This document shows, piece by piece, positions 31,974-41,695 of a DNA stretch of 64,000 bases. The stretch covers positions 1,116,001 to 1,180,000 of the forward strand of contig NZ_CP098502.1 in assembly GCF_024220175.1 (NCBI RefSeq), read 5' to 3'. Both the position numbers and the translations under genes were made by a program. The stretch's first letter is position 1, and each line of letters opens with the position of its first letter. A model generated the notes under the pieces. It was not told the origin of the DNA, made no database searches, and was given only the letters and a program-made list of their open reading frames with translations. The DNA is from Paraconexibacter antarcticus. GTDB lineage: Bacteria > Actinomycetota > Thermoleophilia > Solirubrobacterales > Solirubrobacteraceae.

Positions 31974-32669
31974 CTAGCCGGCGCCGGATTCTGTCGCCTC
32001 GGCGTCCGCGTGCTCCCGCGCCCCCAGCAGGGCCTCGGTGGACAGCCGGATGTGCTCCTCGAGCGCCTCGGGCCCCTCGCGTTCGAGCGCGACGACGAGC
32101 CCGACGTGGTCCGCCGCGAGTCGCCGGAGGGTGTAGTGCGGGCGGCCTTGCACGAGGAAGAGCTGCAGCTCGGCCGAGAGCGCCGCGTGCGCGTCGACGA
32201 GCCGTGGGACCCCGGCGGCGGCGACGATCGCCTGGTGGAGGGCGTTGTGGGCGACGACGACCTCCGACCAGGCGGGCTCCTCGCGCCCGCAGCAGAGCGT
32301 CGCGAACGCCTGCGCCGCCTCGTGGACCGGCCGGGGGAGGCGCCCGCCCCCGCGCTCGAGGACGATGCGCGCGGCGCCGACCTCGAGGATGCCGCGCAGG
32401 ACGTAGAGCCCCTCGACGTCGGCGGGCTCGAGCAGCGTCACGCTGGCCCCGCGGTGCGGCTCGATCCGCACGAGGCCGCCCGCGGCGAGCTCTCTCAGGG
32501 CCGCGCGGGCGGTGTGACGCGCGACCCCGTACCCGTCGGTGAGCTCCTGCTCGCGCAGCCGGGTGCCGCCGGGCAGCTCGCCGTCGAGGATCCGGGTCCT
32601 GAGGGCCGCGGCGAGCGCCCCGACCGTCGTGACGCGCTCCAGCGCGTGCGTGGGGGTGGGCGTGCTCAC
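31974..32669 (-). CDS. GntR-family regulator, FadR/FCD type
   Basis: A 231-residue GntR regulator. The winged helix (residues 10-75) contains LRTRILDGELPGGTRLREQELTDGYGVARHTARAALREL, and the all-helical FCD ligand domain follows with metal-binding-type positions (HNALHQAIVAAAG, LAADHVGLVVALE). It starts within the stop of the transporter gene (GTGA) and probably regulates it. The operator is likely the ATTGT-N3-ACAAT palindrome at 33677. FCD regulators sense small acids. Confidence 0.9.
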   Translation of the reverse strand: MSTPTPTHALERVTTVGALAAALRTRILDGELPGGTRLREQELTDGYGVARHTARAALRELAAGGLVRIEPHRGASVTLLEPADVEGLYVLRGILEVGAARIVLERGGGRLPRPVHEAAQAFATLCCGREEPAWSEVVVAHNALHQAIVAAAGVPRLVDAHAALSAELQLFLVQGRPHYTLRRLAADHVGLVVALEREGPEALEEHIRLSTEALLGAREHADAEATESGAG

Positions 32670-33667
32670 GGCGCGACCTCCCGCGCCGGCGCGTACGGGA
32701 TCACGCGCGCGTTCGGCGGGACGGGTGTCAGCCCTTCCGGTGCGACGATCGCTGCATCCGCCCGGCCGCCGGCGAGCGCGAGCAGTCCGGCCAGGACGAG
32801 GCCGGCGCCCGCGATCGCCACCGCCCCGGGCCGCTCGCCGAGGACGAGCGCCCCGAGCGTCGCCGCGGTGAGGGGCTCGGCGAGCGTCAGCGTCGCGGTT
32901 TCGCCGGCGCTGAGCTCGCGCAGGCCACGCGCGAAGAGGACGTACGCCAGGGCGGTGGGGACGACCCCGAGGAACGCGATGAGGGCGAGCCCTCCCGGGG
33001 TGAGGAGCCAGTGGCCCGCGGTGGCGGCCAGGACCGGGAGCAGCAGCACGCCGCCGGTGCCGAACGCGGCGGCCATGACGCGCTCGGGCTCGTGTCCGGA
33101 GCGCAGCAGACCCTTGGCGATGACGGTGTAGGTCGCGTACCCCGCCCCGGCGCCGAGGGCCAGCAGCACGCCGTCGGCCGAGACGGAGGCCGAGGAGCCT
33201 CCGAGGACGAGCAGCGCGACCCCGGCGCAGGCAAGCCCGGTGGCGGCCGCCCAGCGGCGCCCGGGAGCCTCGCGGAAGGCAAGCCACCCGAGGGCCCCGG
33301 CGAAGGCCGGCCCGGAGCCGATCGCCACGACGGTGCCGACGGCGACGCCGGTGCGCTGGACCGCCGCGAAGAAGCACAGCTGGTAGATCGCCACGCAGGC
33401 GCCCGCGGGGAGCGCGGCACGCGCCGGGATGCGCGCGGGGCCGGCGCCGCCGGCCACCGCGTTCGCCCTGCCGGACGCGTCGGAAGCCCGCTCGCGCCGC
33501 GCCTGTCGCCCGGCGAGCACGGAGAACGCGACGAGCAGCGCGCCGCCGAGGACGATCCGCCCCGAGCCGACCGCGACTGCGCGCGCGTCCTCGGGCCCGA
33601 GGGCACGGGCGGTACCGGTCGTGCCGAAGCAGACCGCGGCGATGAGCACACAGGCGCGCGGCGACAT
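32666..33667 (-). CDS. EamA/DMT-family transporter
   Basis: A 333-residue inner-membrane transporter with ten predicted helices in two EamA halves (residues 1-160 and 175-305). The first half has YQLCFFAAVQRTGVAVGTVVAI and the second VVPTALAYVLFARGLRELSAGETATLTLAEPLTAA, the EamA signature. DMT proteins export amino acids or other metabolites. The ATG at 33667 is preferred over an in-frame ATG further upstream that would run through the operator. It is coupled to the GntR gene. Confidence 0.88.
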   Translation of the reverse strand: MSPRACVLIAAVCFGTTGTARALGPEDARAVAVGSGRIVLGGALLVAFSVLAGRQARRERASDASGRANAVAGGAGPARIPARAALPAGACVAIYQLCFFAAVQRTGVAVGTVVAIGSGPAFAGALGWLAFREAPGRRWAAATGLACAGVALLVLGGSSASVSADGVLLALGAGAGYATYTVIAKGLLRSGHEPERVMAAAFGTGGVLLLPVLAATAGHWLLTPGGLALIAFLGVVPTALAYVLFARGLRELSAGETATLTLAEPLTAATLGALVLGERPGAVAIAGAGLVLAGLLALAGGRADAAIVAPEGLTPVPPNARVIPYAPAREVAP

Positions 33668-33676
33668 GATCGTGGG

Positions 33677-33689
33677 ATTGTTCCACAAT
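33677..33689. promoter_or_regulatory. GntR-type operator
   Basis: ATTGT (33677-33681), TCC, ACAAT (33685-33689): a perfect palindrome with the TTGT-N3-ACAA core typical of FadR/GntR sites, 10 bases upstream of the transporter ATG. The FCD-type GntR gene is second in this operon. Confidence 0.6.
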
Positions 33690-33726
33690 GCATCAACGAG
33701 CGCGAAGCGCCGCCGCCACAAACCGT

Positions 33727-33774
33727 CGGCGTGCGGCCCCGTGGAGCTCTCCCGTGCCTCGGGGCCGCACGCCG
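33727..33774. terminator. Long GC hairpin terminator
   Basis: GCGTGCGGCCCCG (33729-33741) pairs perfectly with CGGGGCCGCACGC (33760-33772), extended by two more pairs on the outside, with an 18-base loop. It lies 13 bases beyond the stop of the glycosylase gene (33788). Confidence 0.75.
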
Positions 33775-33787
33775 CGCCCCGCGGCGG

Positions 33788-34435
33788 TCAGGCGCCGCCG
33801 ACGGGCGTCGCGTCGAGGCTCTTCCACAGCAGCCGCGAGGCGGTGGAGCGGTGGGGCCGCCATGCCTCGGCCATCGCGGCGAGCTCGGGGGGCGTCGGTG
33901 GCGCCGGCAGCCCGTAGGCCAGGCCGGCGGCGCGGCGGATCCCGAGGTCCCCAGGGGCGAGGACGTCCGGCCGGCGCAACTGACCCATGAGGTAGACGTG
34001 GGCGGTCCACGGTCCGATGCCGGTCACGGAGCACAGGGCCGCCTCGACCCCGGCGTCGTCGAGCGCCTCGAGCGCATCGAGGTCGATCCGGCCCTCCACG
34101 ACGTCGCTCGCGAGCCCGCGCACGAAGCGCAGCTTGCCGCGGGAGAGCCCGCCGGCGGTCCGCAGCTCCTCGGGGTCGTCGGCGAGCACCTGCTCCGGGG
34201 TGGGGAGGGTGCCGCCGAAGCGGTCGCTCAGACGGGTGACCATCGCCCACGCGGCCCCGACCGAGACCTGCTGGCCGAGGATGATCCGCACGAGCGCGGC
34301 GTACGGTGGCACCGGCGGATAGCGCCCGCCGCGCGCCGGGTCGGTGACGACGGCGAGCGCCGCGTCGTCCATGCCCGCGATGAGCCGCGCGAGCACGGGA
34401 TCGGCCTCCGAGAGCTGGATCAGCGCATGGTGCAC
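33788..34435 (-). CDS. DNA-3-methyladenine glycosylase II (AlkA-type HhH-GPD)
   Basis: A 215-residue base-excision glycosylase of the HhH-GPD superfamily. Visible: RIILGQQVSVGAAWAM near residue 55, the helix-hairpin-helix VTGIGPWTAHVYLM near 140, and the catalytic Asp in APGDLGIRRA near 163. It excises alkylated bases, a theme shared with the AidB-like gene at the left edge, though they are 33 kb apart. GTG at 34435 is preferred because an ATG further up would overlap the HemQ gene. Confidence 0.9.
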   Translation of the reverse strand: MHHALIQLSEADPVLARLIAGMDDAALAVVTDPARGGRYPPVPPYAALVRIILGQQVSVGAAWAMVTRLSDRFGGTLPTPEQVLADDPEELRTAGGLSRGKLRFVRGLASDVVEGRIDLDALEALDDAGVEAALCSVTGIGPWTAHVYLMGQLRRPDVLAPGDLGIRRAAGLAYGLPAPPTPPELAAMAEAWRPHRSTASRLLWKSLDATPVGGA

Positions 34436-34463
34436 GCGCGAACCCTCACGCTCAGGTGGAGGG

Positions 34464-35183
34464 TCAGATCGTCGCCCGGAGCGCCTCGCCGTCCAGCGCA
34501 TCGACGCCGCGGCGGATCCCGGTGCGGATGCAGGTGAAGGACGGCGTGTCCCGGGCGGTGTAGGCCGACGCCTCGGTCGTTCGCAGCCCCTGGACGAGGT
34601 CGAGGAAGTCCCCGATGTCGTCCGTGTCGAACGCGACGACGAACTCCTGGTCGTCGAGGCCGAACGAGTACGTCGTGTGGTTGTCGACGTTCGGGTACTC
34701 CCGGCCCATCTTGATGTGGCCCTGCATGATCTCCCAGCGCTGCGGGGCCGGCAGCGCGTACCAGGCGCGGGTCTTCACGAACGGGTAGACGAAGAGGTAC
34801 TTCCCGTTGAACGGGCGCGCGACGAACCGCTCGTCGTCGGAGTACTCGCTCGACTTGCGCATCCCGAGGAACGAGTACGGCTGCGTGCACCACTTCGCGA
34901 GACCGCTCTGGGCGAGGACGACGTGGAACTCGTGGATGCGGTCGAGGTTCTCGGTCTCCGCGACGAGCATGAGGTCGGCGTCGCCGCGCGTCCCGACGAG
35001 CGAGAAGCCCTGCAGGAGGTGGTCGGTCGCGAAGTCCTCGCAGGCGGCGATGAACTCCGCCTTGTCCTGGGCGCGCTGCTCGGCCGGCAGCCGGCGCCAG
35101 GCCGCGTCCACCTTGAAGAAGGAGTACTTGACGAAGTGCCGCGGACCTGCGGCACGACCCGTTGGAGGAGTAACCGAGGACAC
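34464..35183 (-). CDS. hemQ: HemQ, coproheme decarboxylase (chlorite dismutase family)
   Basis: A 239-residue chlorite-dismutase-fold protein. Actinobacterial HemQ decarboxylates coproheme to heme b in the coproporphyrin-dependent pathway. Conserved: HFVKYSFFKVD at the start, YPFVKTRAWYALP with the catalytic Tyr region, and GREYPNVDNHTTYSFG with the heme-ligand His. The Arg of true chlorite dismutases is not evident. GTG at 35183 is the start; TATACT (35191-35196, minus strand) lies 7 bases upstream. Other heme genes are not in the window. Confidence 0.88.
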   Translation of the reverse strand: MSSVTPPTGRAAGPRHFVKYSFFKVDAAWRRLPAEQRAQDKAEFIAACEDFATDHLLQGFSLVGTRGDADLMLVAETENLDRIHEFHVVLAQSGLAKWCTQPYSFLGMRKSSEYSDDERFVARPFNGKYLFVYPFVKTRAWYALPAPQRWEIMQGHIKMGREYPNVDNHTTYSFGLDDQEFVVAFDTDDIGDFLDLVQGLRTTEASAYTARDTPSFTCIRTGIRRGVDALDGEALRATI

Positions 35184-35190
35184 CCGGAAA

Positions 35191-35199
35191 AGTATAGGT
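35191..35199. promoter_or_regulatory. Overlapping divergent -10 boxes
   Basis: Only 22 bases separate the starts of hemQ and the membrane protein gene. The minus strand reads TATACT (35191-35196), a near-perfect -10 seven bases from the hemQ GTG; the plus strand reads TATAGGT (35193-35199), seven bases from the ATG at 35206. Both genes would give leaderless messages. Confidence 0.45.
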
Positions 35200-35205
35200 C
35201 CAGTG

Positions 35206-37212
35206 ATGTCCCGTCCCCGTCTGGCGGCGCTTCTGGTCGCCCTCCTGGGGGCGATCGGCGCGCTCGGCCTCCCCGCGTCCGCCTCGGCGGCGCCCCGCGT
35301 CGTCCTCGCGTTCCTGCCCGCGGCCGGCACGCAGCCCGGGACGACGGGCCCGCCGCAGACGATCCTCGACATCCTCGGGGCCCGCAAGCAGCTGGCGATC
35401 GGCCTCTCGAGCTCGGTCCAGGGCAGCTACAACCGCGAGCAGGCCCTGCTCGACATCACGCAGGGCACCCGCACCTCGTCCGCCGCCTACAAGCCGCGGA
35501 TCCCGGAGACGCTCACGTTCTTCACCGACGGCGAGGGCGGGGCGACGATGCTCGCGTGGCCGGAGATCCTGCGCCGTGCGGCCAGCGCCCCGGCCGAGAT
35601 CCACCCCGGCACGCTCGCGTCGCTCGTCCCCGGCGGGGTCGGGTACGCCGGCGTCGACGGCAAGGAGCAGGTCGAGGCGATCGCGGCCGCCGACCGGGCC
35701 GGCCACGTCGCGGCCGTGTCGATCGGCCTCGCCGCCGACCTCCCGGCCCGGATCGCCGCGCTGCTGCAGGACCACCGCGTCGTCGTCGCCGGGCTCCCCG
35801 AGGGCGACAAGGGCGTGAAGGCCATGGACGCCCTCATCGCGGCCCGCCCGAAGGACGAGCTGCTCATCGTCCAGCAGGCGCCGCCCCCGACCACCGCGCC
35901 GCAGCTGCTCCGGACCGGCATCGCCGGCCTCGGCGCCACGAGCGGGCTCACCTCGCAGACGACCCACCAGAACGGCCTCATCGCGGGGATCGACCTGCTG
36001 CCGACGATCTTCCGGCACCTGCACCTGAAGGTCCCCAAGGACGTCAAGGGCCAGCCGATCGAGGCCAAGGGGCCGCGGAACGCGAAGAACCTTTCGGACT
36101 TCTCCCAGCGCCTGCGGGTCATCGGCTCGCGGCGCTTCCCGGCCCTCGAGACGATGCTCGCGATCTGGTTCGCCGTCCTGCTCGTCGCCGGGGTCCTCGC
36201 CGACCGGCGCGGCGTCCGCTGGGCCATGCGCGTCGGCGGCCTCGCGTGGTGCTGGGTCCTCACCGTGCTGCTCATCACGGGGGCGCTCGCGCCGTCCAAG
36301 ACCTCCGAGCTCGCGCTCATCTCGCTGCTGAGCTTCGGGCTCGGCATCGCGACCGACGCGCTCGTGAGGTGGCCGCGGGCGATCTTCGTGCCCTGCGCCG
36401 CGACGGTCGTCGCGTACTCGCTCGACCTCGCCCGCGGCTCGGACCTCATCGTCCGCTCGCTGCTGGGCCCGAACCCGCGCTTCGGCTCCCGCTTTTACGG
36501 CCTCGGCAACGAGCTCGAGGCGAGCCTGCCGGTCCTCCTCTTCGTCGCGCTCGCCGTCCTGCTCCAGGGGCGCGGGCGCAGCCGCCAGGGCGCCATCACC
36601 TTCGGCGTCACCGGGCTCGTCTTCGGCGGGATCGTCGGGTCGGGCCGACTCGGCGCCGACGTCGGCGGCGTCCTCACGGTCGGCGCGGGGACGGCGGTCG
36701 CCGTGCTCTGCATGATCCCCGGGGCCCTGACGAAGCGGCGTCTTGCGCTCGCCGTGGCGGCGCCCGCGGCGGCGCTCGTCGCCCTCGCCGTCCTCGACGT
36801 GGTGACCGGCGGCGACAGCCACTTCACGCGCACGATCCTGCAGGCGGACGGCTCGCAGGCGCTGTGGGACGTCTTCAAGCGCCGGTACGAGCTGGCCTTC
36901 AACGTCCTCAAGCGCGGGCTCATGCCGTTCGCGACCGGCATCGCCCTGCTGGCGTGCGTGTACGGCGTGCGCTACCGCCGCCGGATCTACGCCTCGATCG
37001 GCGACGACGCGGCGTGGCAGGCCGCGATGTACGGGTCGCTGGCCGCCGGCGTCGCGGGGACGCTCTTCAACGATTCCGGCCCGTTGCTGCTGCTCTTCTC
37101 GACGTTCGTGCTCGCCGTCGTGTCCGCCTACGTGCGCGGTGAGCCGGGCCTCGACGACCGGGCCGTCGGGACCGGACAAGACATTCACGTTCCGACCAGG
37201 GATGCAGGGTAA
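35206..37212 (+). CDS. Exported/polytopic membrane protein of unknown function
   Basis: A 668-residue protein. A signal peptide (residues 1-28) leads to an extracytoplasmic domain of about 280 residues (starting RVVLAFLPAAGTQPG), followed by about ten transmembrane helices (residues 320-660). Between helices lies the loop GPNPRFGSRFYGLGNELEA. The soluble part has the look of an alkaline-phosphatase/sulfatase-like fold (FLPAAG, GLIAGIDLLPTIF) but I see no metal-binding Asp/His set. The following gene, a glycosyltransferase-flippase fusion, starts two bases after its stop, so a shared role in envelope glycolipids is likely. Confidence 0.8.
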   Translation: MSRPRLAALLVALLGAIGALGLPASASAAPRVVLAFLPAAGTQPGTTGPPQTILDILGARKQLAIGLSSSVQGSYNREQALLDITQGTRTSSAAYKPRIPETLTFFTDGEGGATMLAWPEILRRAASAPAEIHPGTLASLVPGGVGYAGVDGKEQVEAIAAADRAGHVAAVSIGLAADLPARIAALLQDHRVVVAGLPEGDKGVKAMDALIAARPKDELLIVQQAPPPTTAPQLLRTGIAGLGATSGLTSQTTHQNGLIAGIDLLPTIFRHLHLKVPKDVKGQPIEAKGPRNAKNLSDFSQRLRVIGSRRFPALETMLAIWFAVLLVAGVLADRRGVRWAMRVGGLAWCWVLTVLLITGALAPSKTSELALISLLSFGLGIATDALVRWPRAIFVPCAATVVAYSLDLARGSDLIVRSLLGPNPRFGSRFYGLGNELEASLPVLLFVALAVLLQGRGRSRQGAITFGVTGLVFGGIVGSGRLGADVGGVLTVGAGTAVAVLCMIPGALTKRRLALAVAAPAAALVALAVLDVVTGGDSHFTRTILQADGSQALWDVFKRRYELAFNVLKRGLMPFATGIALLACVYGVRYRRRIYASIGDDAAWQAAMYGSLAAGVAGTLFNDSGPLLLLFSTFVLAVVSAYVRGEPGLDDRAVGTGQDIHVPTRDAG

Positions 37213-37213
37213 G

Positions 37214-39562
37214 ATGTCGAGGATGCGCATTGCGCTCGTTTCCCCCTATTCGTGGACGTACCCGGGAGGGGTCACGCGCCACATCGAGTCCCTCGCCCGC
37301 GAACTGCTCGAGCGGGGACACGACGTCCGCGTGCTCGCCCCGTACGACCCGTGCGACCGGATCTCGGCGCGGCTGCACCGCGGGCACTGGCCTGAGGACC
37401 GCCCGATGCCGGACTTCCTCGTCCCGCTCGGCCGCACCGTCGGCTTCCCGGCGAACGGCGCGGTGTCGAACCTCGCTGCGTCGCCGTCGGCGATCGCCCG
37501 CGCGCGCCGCGAGCTCGAGACCGGCGGCTACGACGTCGTGCACATCCACGAGCCGGTCGCGCCCCTCGTCGGCTGGGACACGCTGTGCTCGAGCGACGTC
37601 CCGCTCGTCGGCACGTTCCACTGCTACTCCGACAACGCCGTCTCCAACGGCATCGCGTCGCTCATCGGCGCGCGCCGCCGCCTGAACCAGCTGAAGGCGC
37701 GCATCGCGGTCTCCGAGGCCGCCGCCTGGACCGGCGTCCGCTTCTACGGCGGGCGCTACCGCGTCGTCCCGAACGGCGTCGACCTCCCGGCCGTCCGGCC
37801 CGAGCCGCCCGCGGCACGACCGCTGAGCGACGCCGCGCCGCTGCGCATCGCCTTCGTCGGCCAGGCCGTCGAGCGCAAGGGGCTCCCCATCCTCCTGCGG
37901 GCCTTCGAGGCCCTACGCGACCACGTCCCGGCCGAGCTCACCCTCGTCGGCGTGACCGACGAGGACGTGCGCCCGATCCTCGAGGACCTCCGCGGCGTCA
38001 CCGCCCTCGGCAAGGTCGACGACGCGACGAAGGAGTCCGTCCTGCGCGACGCCGACGTCCTCGCCGCGCCGTCGCTCGGCGGCGAGAGCTTCGGCATGGT
38101 CCTCACCGAGGCGTTCGCCCACGGGACCCCGGTCGTCGCCTCCGACATCCCCGGCTACCGCGACGTCGTCCGCGAGGGCGTCGACGGCGTCCTCGTCCCG
38201 CGCGGCGACGCGACGGCGCTCGCCGAGGCGCTCCGCGACCTCGGGCTCGACCCCGAGCGCCGCCGCGCGATGGCGGTCGCCGCCGTCGAGCACGCCGACC
38301 GCTACGCCTGGCCCCGCGTCGCGGACGAGGTCCTCGAGACCTACCGCGAGGCGATCGCCGTCAAGGATCCCGAGACGTTCCGCGCCCGCCTCGCCGTCCG
38401 CAGCGGCCTCCGCGTCGCCGACGGCCTCCCGCGCATCCCGGCCACGCACCTGGCGTCGCTCGAGACCGACGTCGCCAACCGCTCCCGGGCCGGTCGTGCC
38501 GCCCTGCGCCGCGCCGCGATGGCCCTCGCGCTGCTCGCCGGCATCGCCGCCTCCTTCTTCGCGCTGCAGCGCATCGGCATCTCGCGCATCGGCGACTCGC
38601 TCCTCGCGTCCAGCCCACCGTGGGTGCTCGCCGCGCTCGGGCTCATGTGCCTGTCGATGGTCATCCGCGCCGTCGCCTGGCACGCGATCCTCCAGGCGGC
38701 GCTGCCGTCGGCACACATCAAACGCTCCGACGCGCTCCAGGGGACGTTCATCGGCGTCCTCATGTCCGCGACGCTCCCGGCTCGCCTCGGCGAGCCGGCC
38801 CGCGCGATGATCGTCGCGCGCCGCATCGGCCGCCCGAAGGAGACACTCCCGGTCGTCGCCGGCTCACTCGTCGCGCAGACGCTGCTGAACATCGTCGCCC
38901 TGCTCGTCCTCGGCGTGACGATGTTCTCGACGGTCCACTACTTCGACGGCCGGCACGCCGCCCTCATCGCGTTCGCGGTGGCGCCCGTCGCGATGCTGCT
39001 CGCGGTCCTCGTCGCCCCGGCGCTGCTGCGCTCAGGCCTGCCGAGCCGCTCCGAGCGCGTCGCCCGCGTCGTGAAGCAGGCCCGTGCCGCGTCGGCTCAG
39101 GTCCGCGACGGCCTCGCCGTCTTCCGCAGCCCGCGCCTCGGCACGATCGCGACCGTCGCGCAGCTCGGCGCGTGGGGCATCCAGTGGATGTCGTGCTACG
39201 TGCTGCTCGTCGCCTTCGGGCTCGATCACAACGCCGGCATCGGGGCCGCCGCCGCCGTCCTCTTCGCGGTGAACGTCACCGCCGTGCTGCCCGCGACCCC
39301 GTCGAACGTCGGCGTCTTCCAGGCGGCGTGCGTCGCCGTCCTCACCCACGCCTACGGCGTCGGGTACGCGGACGCGCTCGGCTACGGGATCATCCTGCAG
39401 GCGGTCGAGATCGCGACCGCCGTCGTCATGGGCACGCCCGCCCTGCTCCGCGAAGGCCTGACGTGGAAGGACGTCCGCCTCCGCGCGATGCACGTCTCGC
39501 CGGTCGAGCTCCCGCCGCTCCCGGCCCCGCGCAGCGGCGAGGCCTACGAGCTCGACGTCTAG
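37214..39562 (+). CDS. GT4 glycosyltransferase fused to flippase-like (LPG synthase TM) domain
   Basis: A 782-residue fusion. Residues 1-400 are a PimA/GT-B glycosyltransferase: PGGVTRHIESLARELLERGH, the donor-site VPNGVDL, AFVGQAVERKGLPILLRAF and the EX7E-like SLGGESFGMVLTEAFAHGTPVVASD. Residues 435-750 are a polytopic UPF0104/AglD-type domain (GTFIGVLMSATLPARLGEPAR, VLPATPSNVGVFQA), found in lysylphosphatidylglycerol synthase N-termini and candidate flippases. A lipid-linked sugar could be made and flipped by one protein. ATG at 37214; a second ATG at 37223 is possible. Confidence 0.92.
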   Translation: MSRMRIALVSPYSWTYPGGVTRHIESLARELLERGHDVRVLAPYDPCDRISARLHRGHWPEDRPMPDFLVPLGRTVGFPANGAVSNLAASPSAIARARRELETGGYDVVHIHEPVAPLVGWDTLCSSDVPLVGTFHCYSDNAVSNGIASLIGARRRLNQLKARIAVSEAAAWTGVRFYGGRYRVVPNGVDLPAVRPEPPAARPLSDAAPLRIAFVGQAVERKGLPILLRAFEALRDHVPAELTLVGVTDEDVRPILEDLRGVTALGKVDDATKESVLRDADVLAAPSLGGESFGMVLTEAFAHGTPVVASDIPGYRDVVREGVDGVLVPRGDATALAEALRDLGLDPERRRAMAVAAVEHADRYAWPRVADEVLETYREAIAVKDPETFRARLAVRSGLRVADGLPRIPATHLASLETDVANRSRAGRAALRRAAMALALLAGIAASFFALQRIGISRIGDSLLASSPPWVLAALGLMCLSMVIRAVAWHAILQAALPSAHIKRSDALQGTFIGVLMSATLPARLGEPARAMIVARRIGRPKETLPVVAGSLVAQTLLNIVALLVLGVTMFSTVHYFDGRHAALIAFAVAPVAMLLAVLVAPALLRSGLPSRSERVARVVKQARAASAQVRDGLAVFRSPRLGTIATVAQLGAWGIQWMSCYVLLVAFGLDHNAGIGAAAAVLFAVNVTAVLPATPSNVGVFQAACVAVLTHAYGVGYADALGYGIILQAVEIATAVVMGTPALLREGLTWKDVRLRAMHVSPVELPPLPAPRSGEAYELDV

Positions 39563-39580
39563 CCCGGGCCCGCCCAGGGG

Positions 39581-40510
39581 TCAGGTCGCGAGGGCGGCGC
39601 AGACGGCGTCGAGCGTCGCCGACTTCGCCGTGATGAGGCGCTGCGCGCAGTCGGCGAGCGCCTCGATGTTGGCGGGGTCGGCGTCGTCCAGGGCGTCGGA
39701 CGCGGTGTCCAGGCGGCACTGCAGCCGCGTGTAGCCCTCGCCGAGGACGTGCTGAAGCTGGTAGTCGACGGTGTCGGCGACCCCGTCGAAGACGACGTCG
39801 AGGATCGGCCGCGCCCACTCGACGAGCCCCCAGTGGACCGCCTGCGCGTACGGCATCTCGTGGGTCTGGGTGCCGGTCCCGAGCGAGAGGACCGTGATCG
39901 GCGTGCCGGGCGCGAGCCGCACGGCCTCGGCGTACGCGCACATCGCCGGGTTGTTCGCGAAGACGCCGCCGTCGGCGAGCGTCAGCGGGGCGCCGCCGCC
40001 GGGCGGGTGGACGAGCACGGGCGGGAAGTACGTCGGGGCCGCGGCGGTCGCGAGCGCGACGGTCTTCAGCTCGAGGTCGCGCTCGGGCTCACCCGCGGTG
40101 CGCCAGCTCTTGAAGAAGTACGGCGCGCGGCCCTGGAGGTCGTAGGAGGTCGCCAGGAGCCTCGTCGTCGCATCGCCGAGCCGTGCCTCGCCGAGGTAGT
40201 CGTGGAGGACGTCCTTCAGGGGCTGCGGGTCGTGGCGGGCGTGGGCCAGCCCGTCGGCGCTCACGACCCGCTGCCACAGCGAGCGGTGGAAGATGCGCGG
40301 GCCCTCGGCGCGGTACAGGTCGACGAGCGCCGCCGCCGTCCGCGGGGACGGCGCGGTGAGGGCGCAGGCGAGGATGCCTCCCGTCGAGGTCCCGGCCACG
40401 AGGTCGAACAGGTCCGCGATCCGCCGGCCCGTCCGCGCCTCGACCTCCGCGAGGACCATCGCCGGGATGATCCCGCGGATCCCGCCGCCGTCGATGCTCA
40501 GCACCCTCAC
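39581..40510 (-). CDS. Patatin-like phospholipase
   Basis: A 309-residue patatin-domain lipase. The oxyanion motif SIDGGGIRGIIP is at residue 5, the nucleophile Ser in GTSTGG at 40, and the catalytic Asp in LADGGVFANNP near 185. It hydrolyses membrane phospholipid acyl chains. It has the architecture of CapV-like patatins, but no CD-NTase or other defence gene is adjacent, so a housekeeping lipase is the safer reading. It is convergent with the glycosyltransferase fusion. Confidence 0.92.
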   Translation of the reverse strand: MRVLSIDGGGIRGIIPAMVLAEVEARTGRRIADLFDLVAGTSTGGILACALTAPSPRTAAALVDLYRAEGPRIFHRSLWQRVVSADGLAHARHDPQPLKDVLHDYLGEARLGDATTRLLATSYDLQGRAPYFFKSWRTAGEPERDLELKTVALATAAAPTYFPPVLVHPPGGGAPLTLADGGVFANNPAMCAYAEAVRLAPGTPITVLSLGTGTQTHEMPYAQAVHWGLVEWARPILDVVFDGVADTVDYQLQHVLGEGYTRLQCRLDTASDALDDADPANIEALADCAQRLITAKSATLDAVCAALAT

Positions 40511-40579
40511 GCGCCGAGCCTACCCCGAGACGCGCCGGCGTTCCGAGGCCTGACGGGACATGTGGGCGCGCAGCGTGGC

Positions 40580-41587
<1,008 letters not shown>

Positions 41588-41695
41588 GGCCCGCAGCTTC
41601 GCGAGGACGGCGGCGTCGCGCAACGACGAGCGGGCCGAACCGGCGGTCCGGCAGCGAATGCCACCCATCCGGTGGGGTTCGCTGTCGCCTTACGG

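Noticed and set aside
39581..40510. CBASS defence system built around the patatin
   Set aside because: No nucleotidyltransferase, Cap or other defence gene lies within reach; flanks are housekeeping genes.
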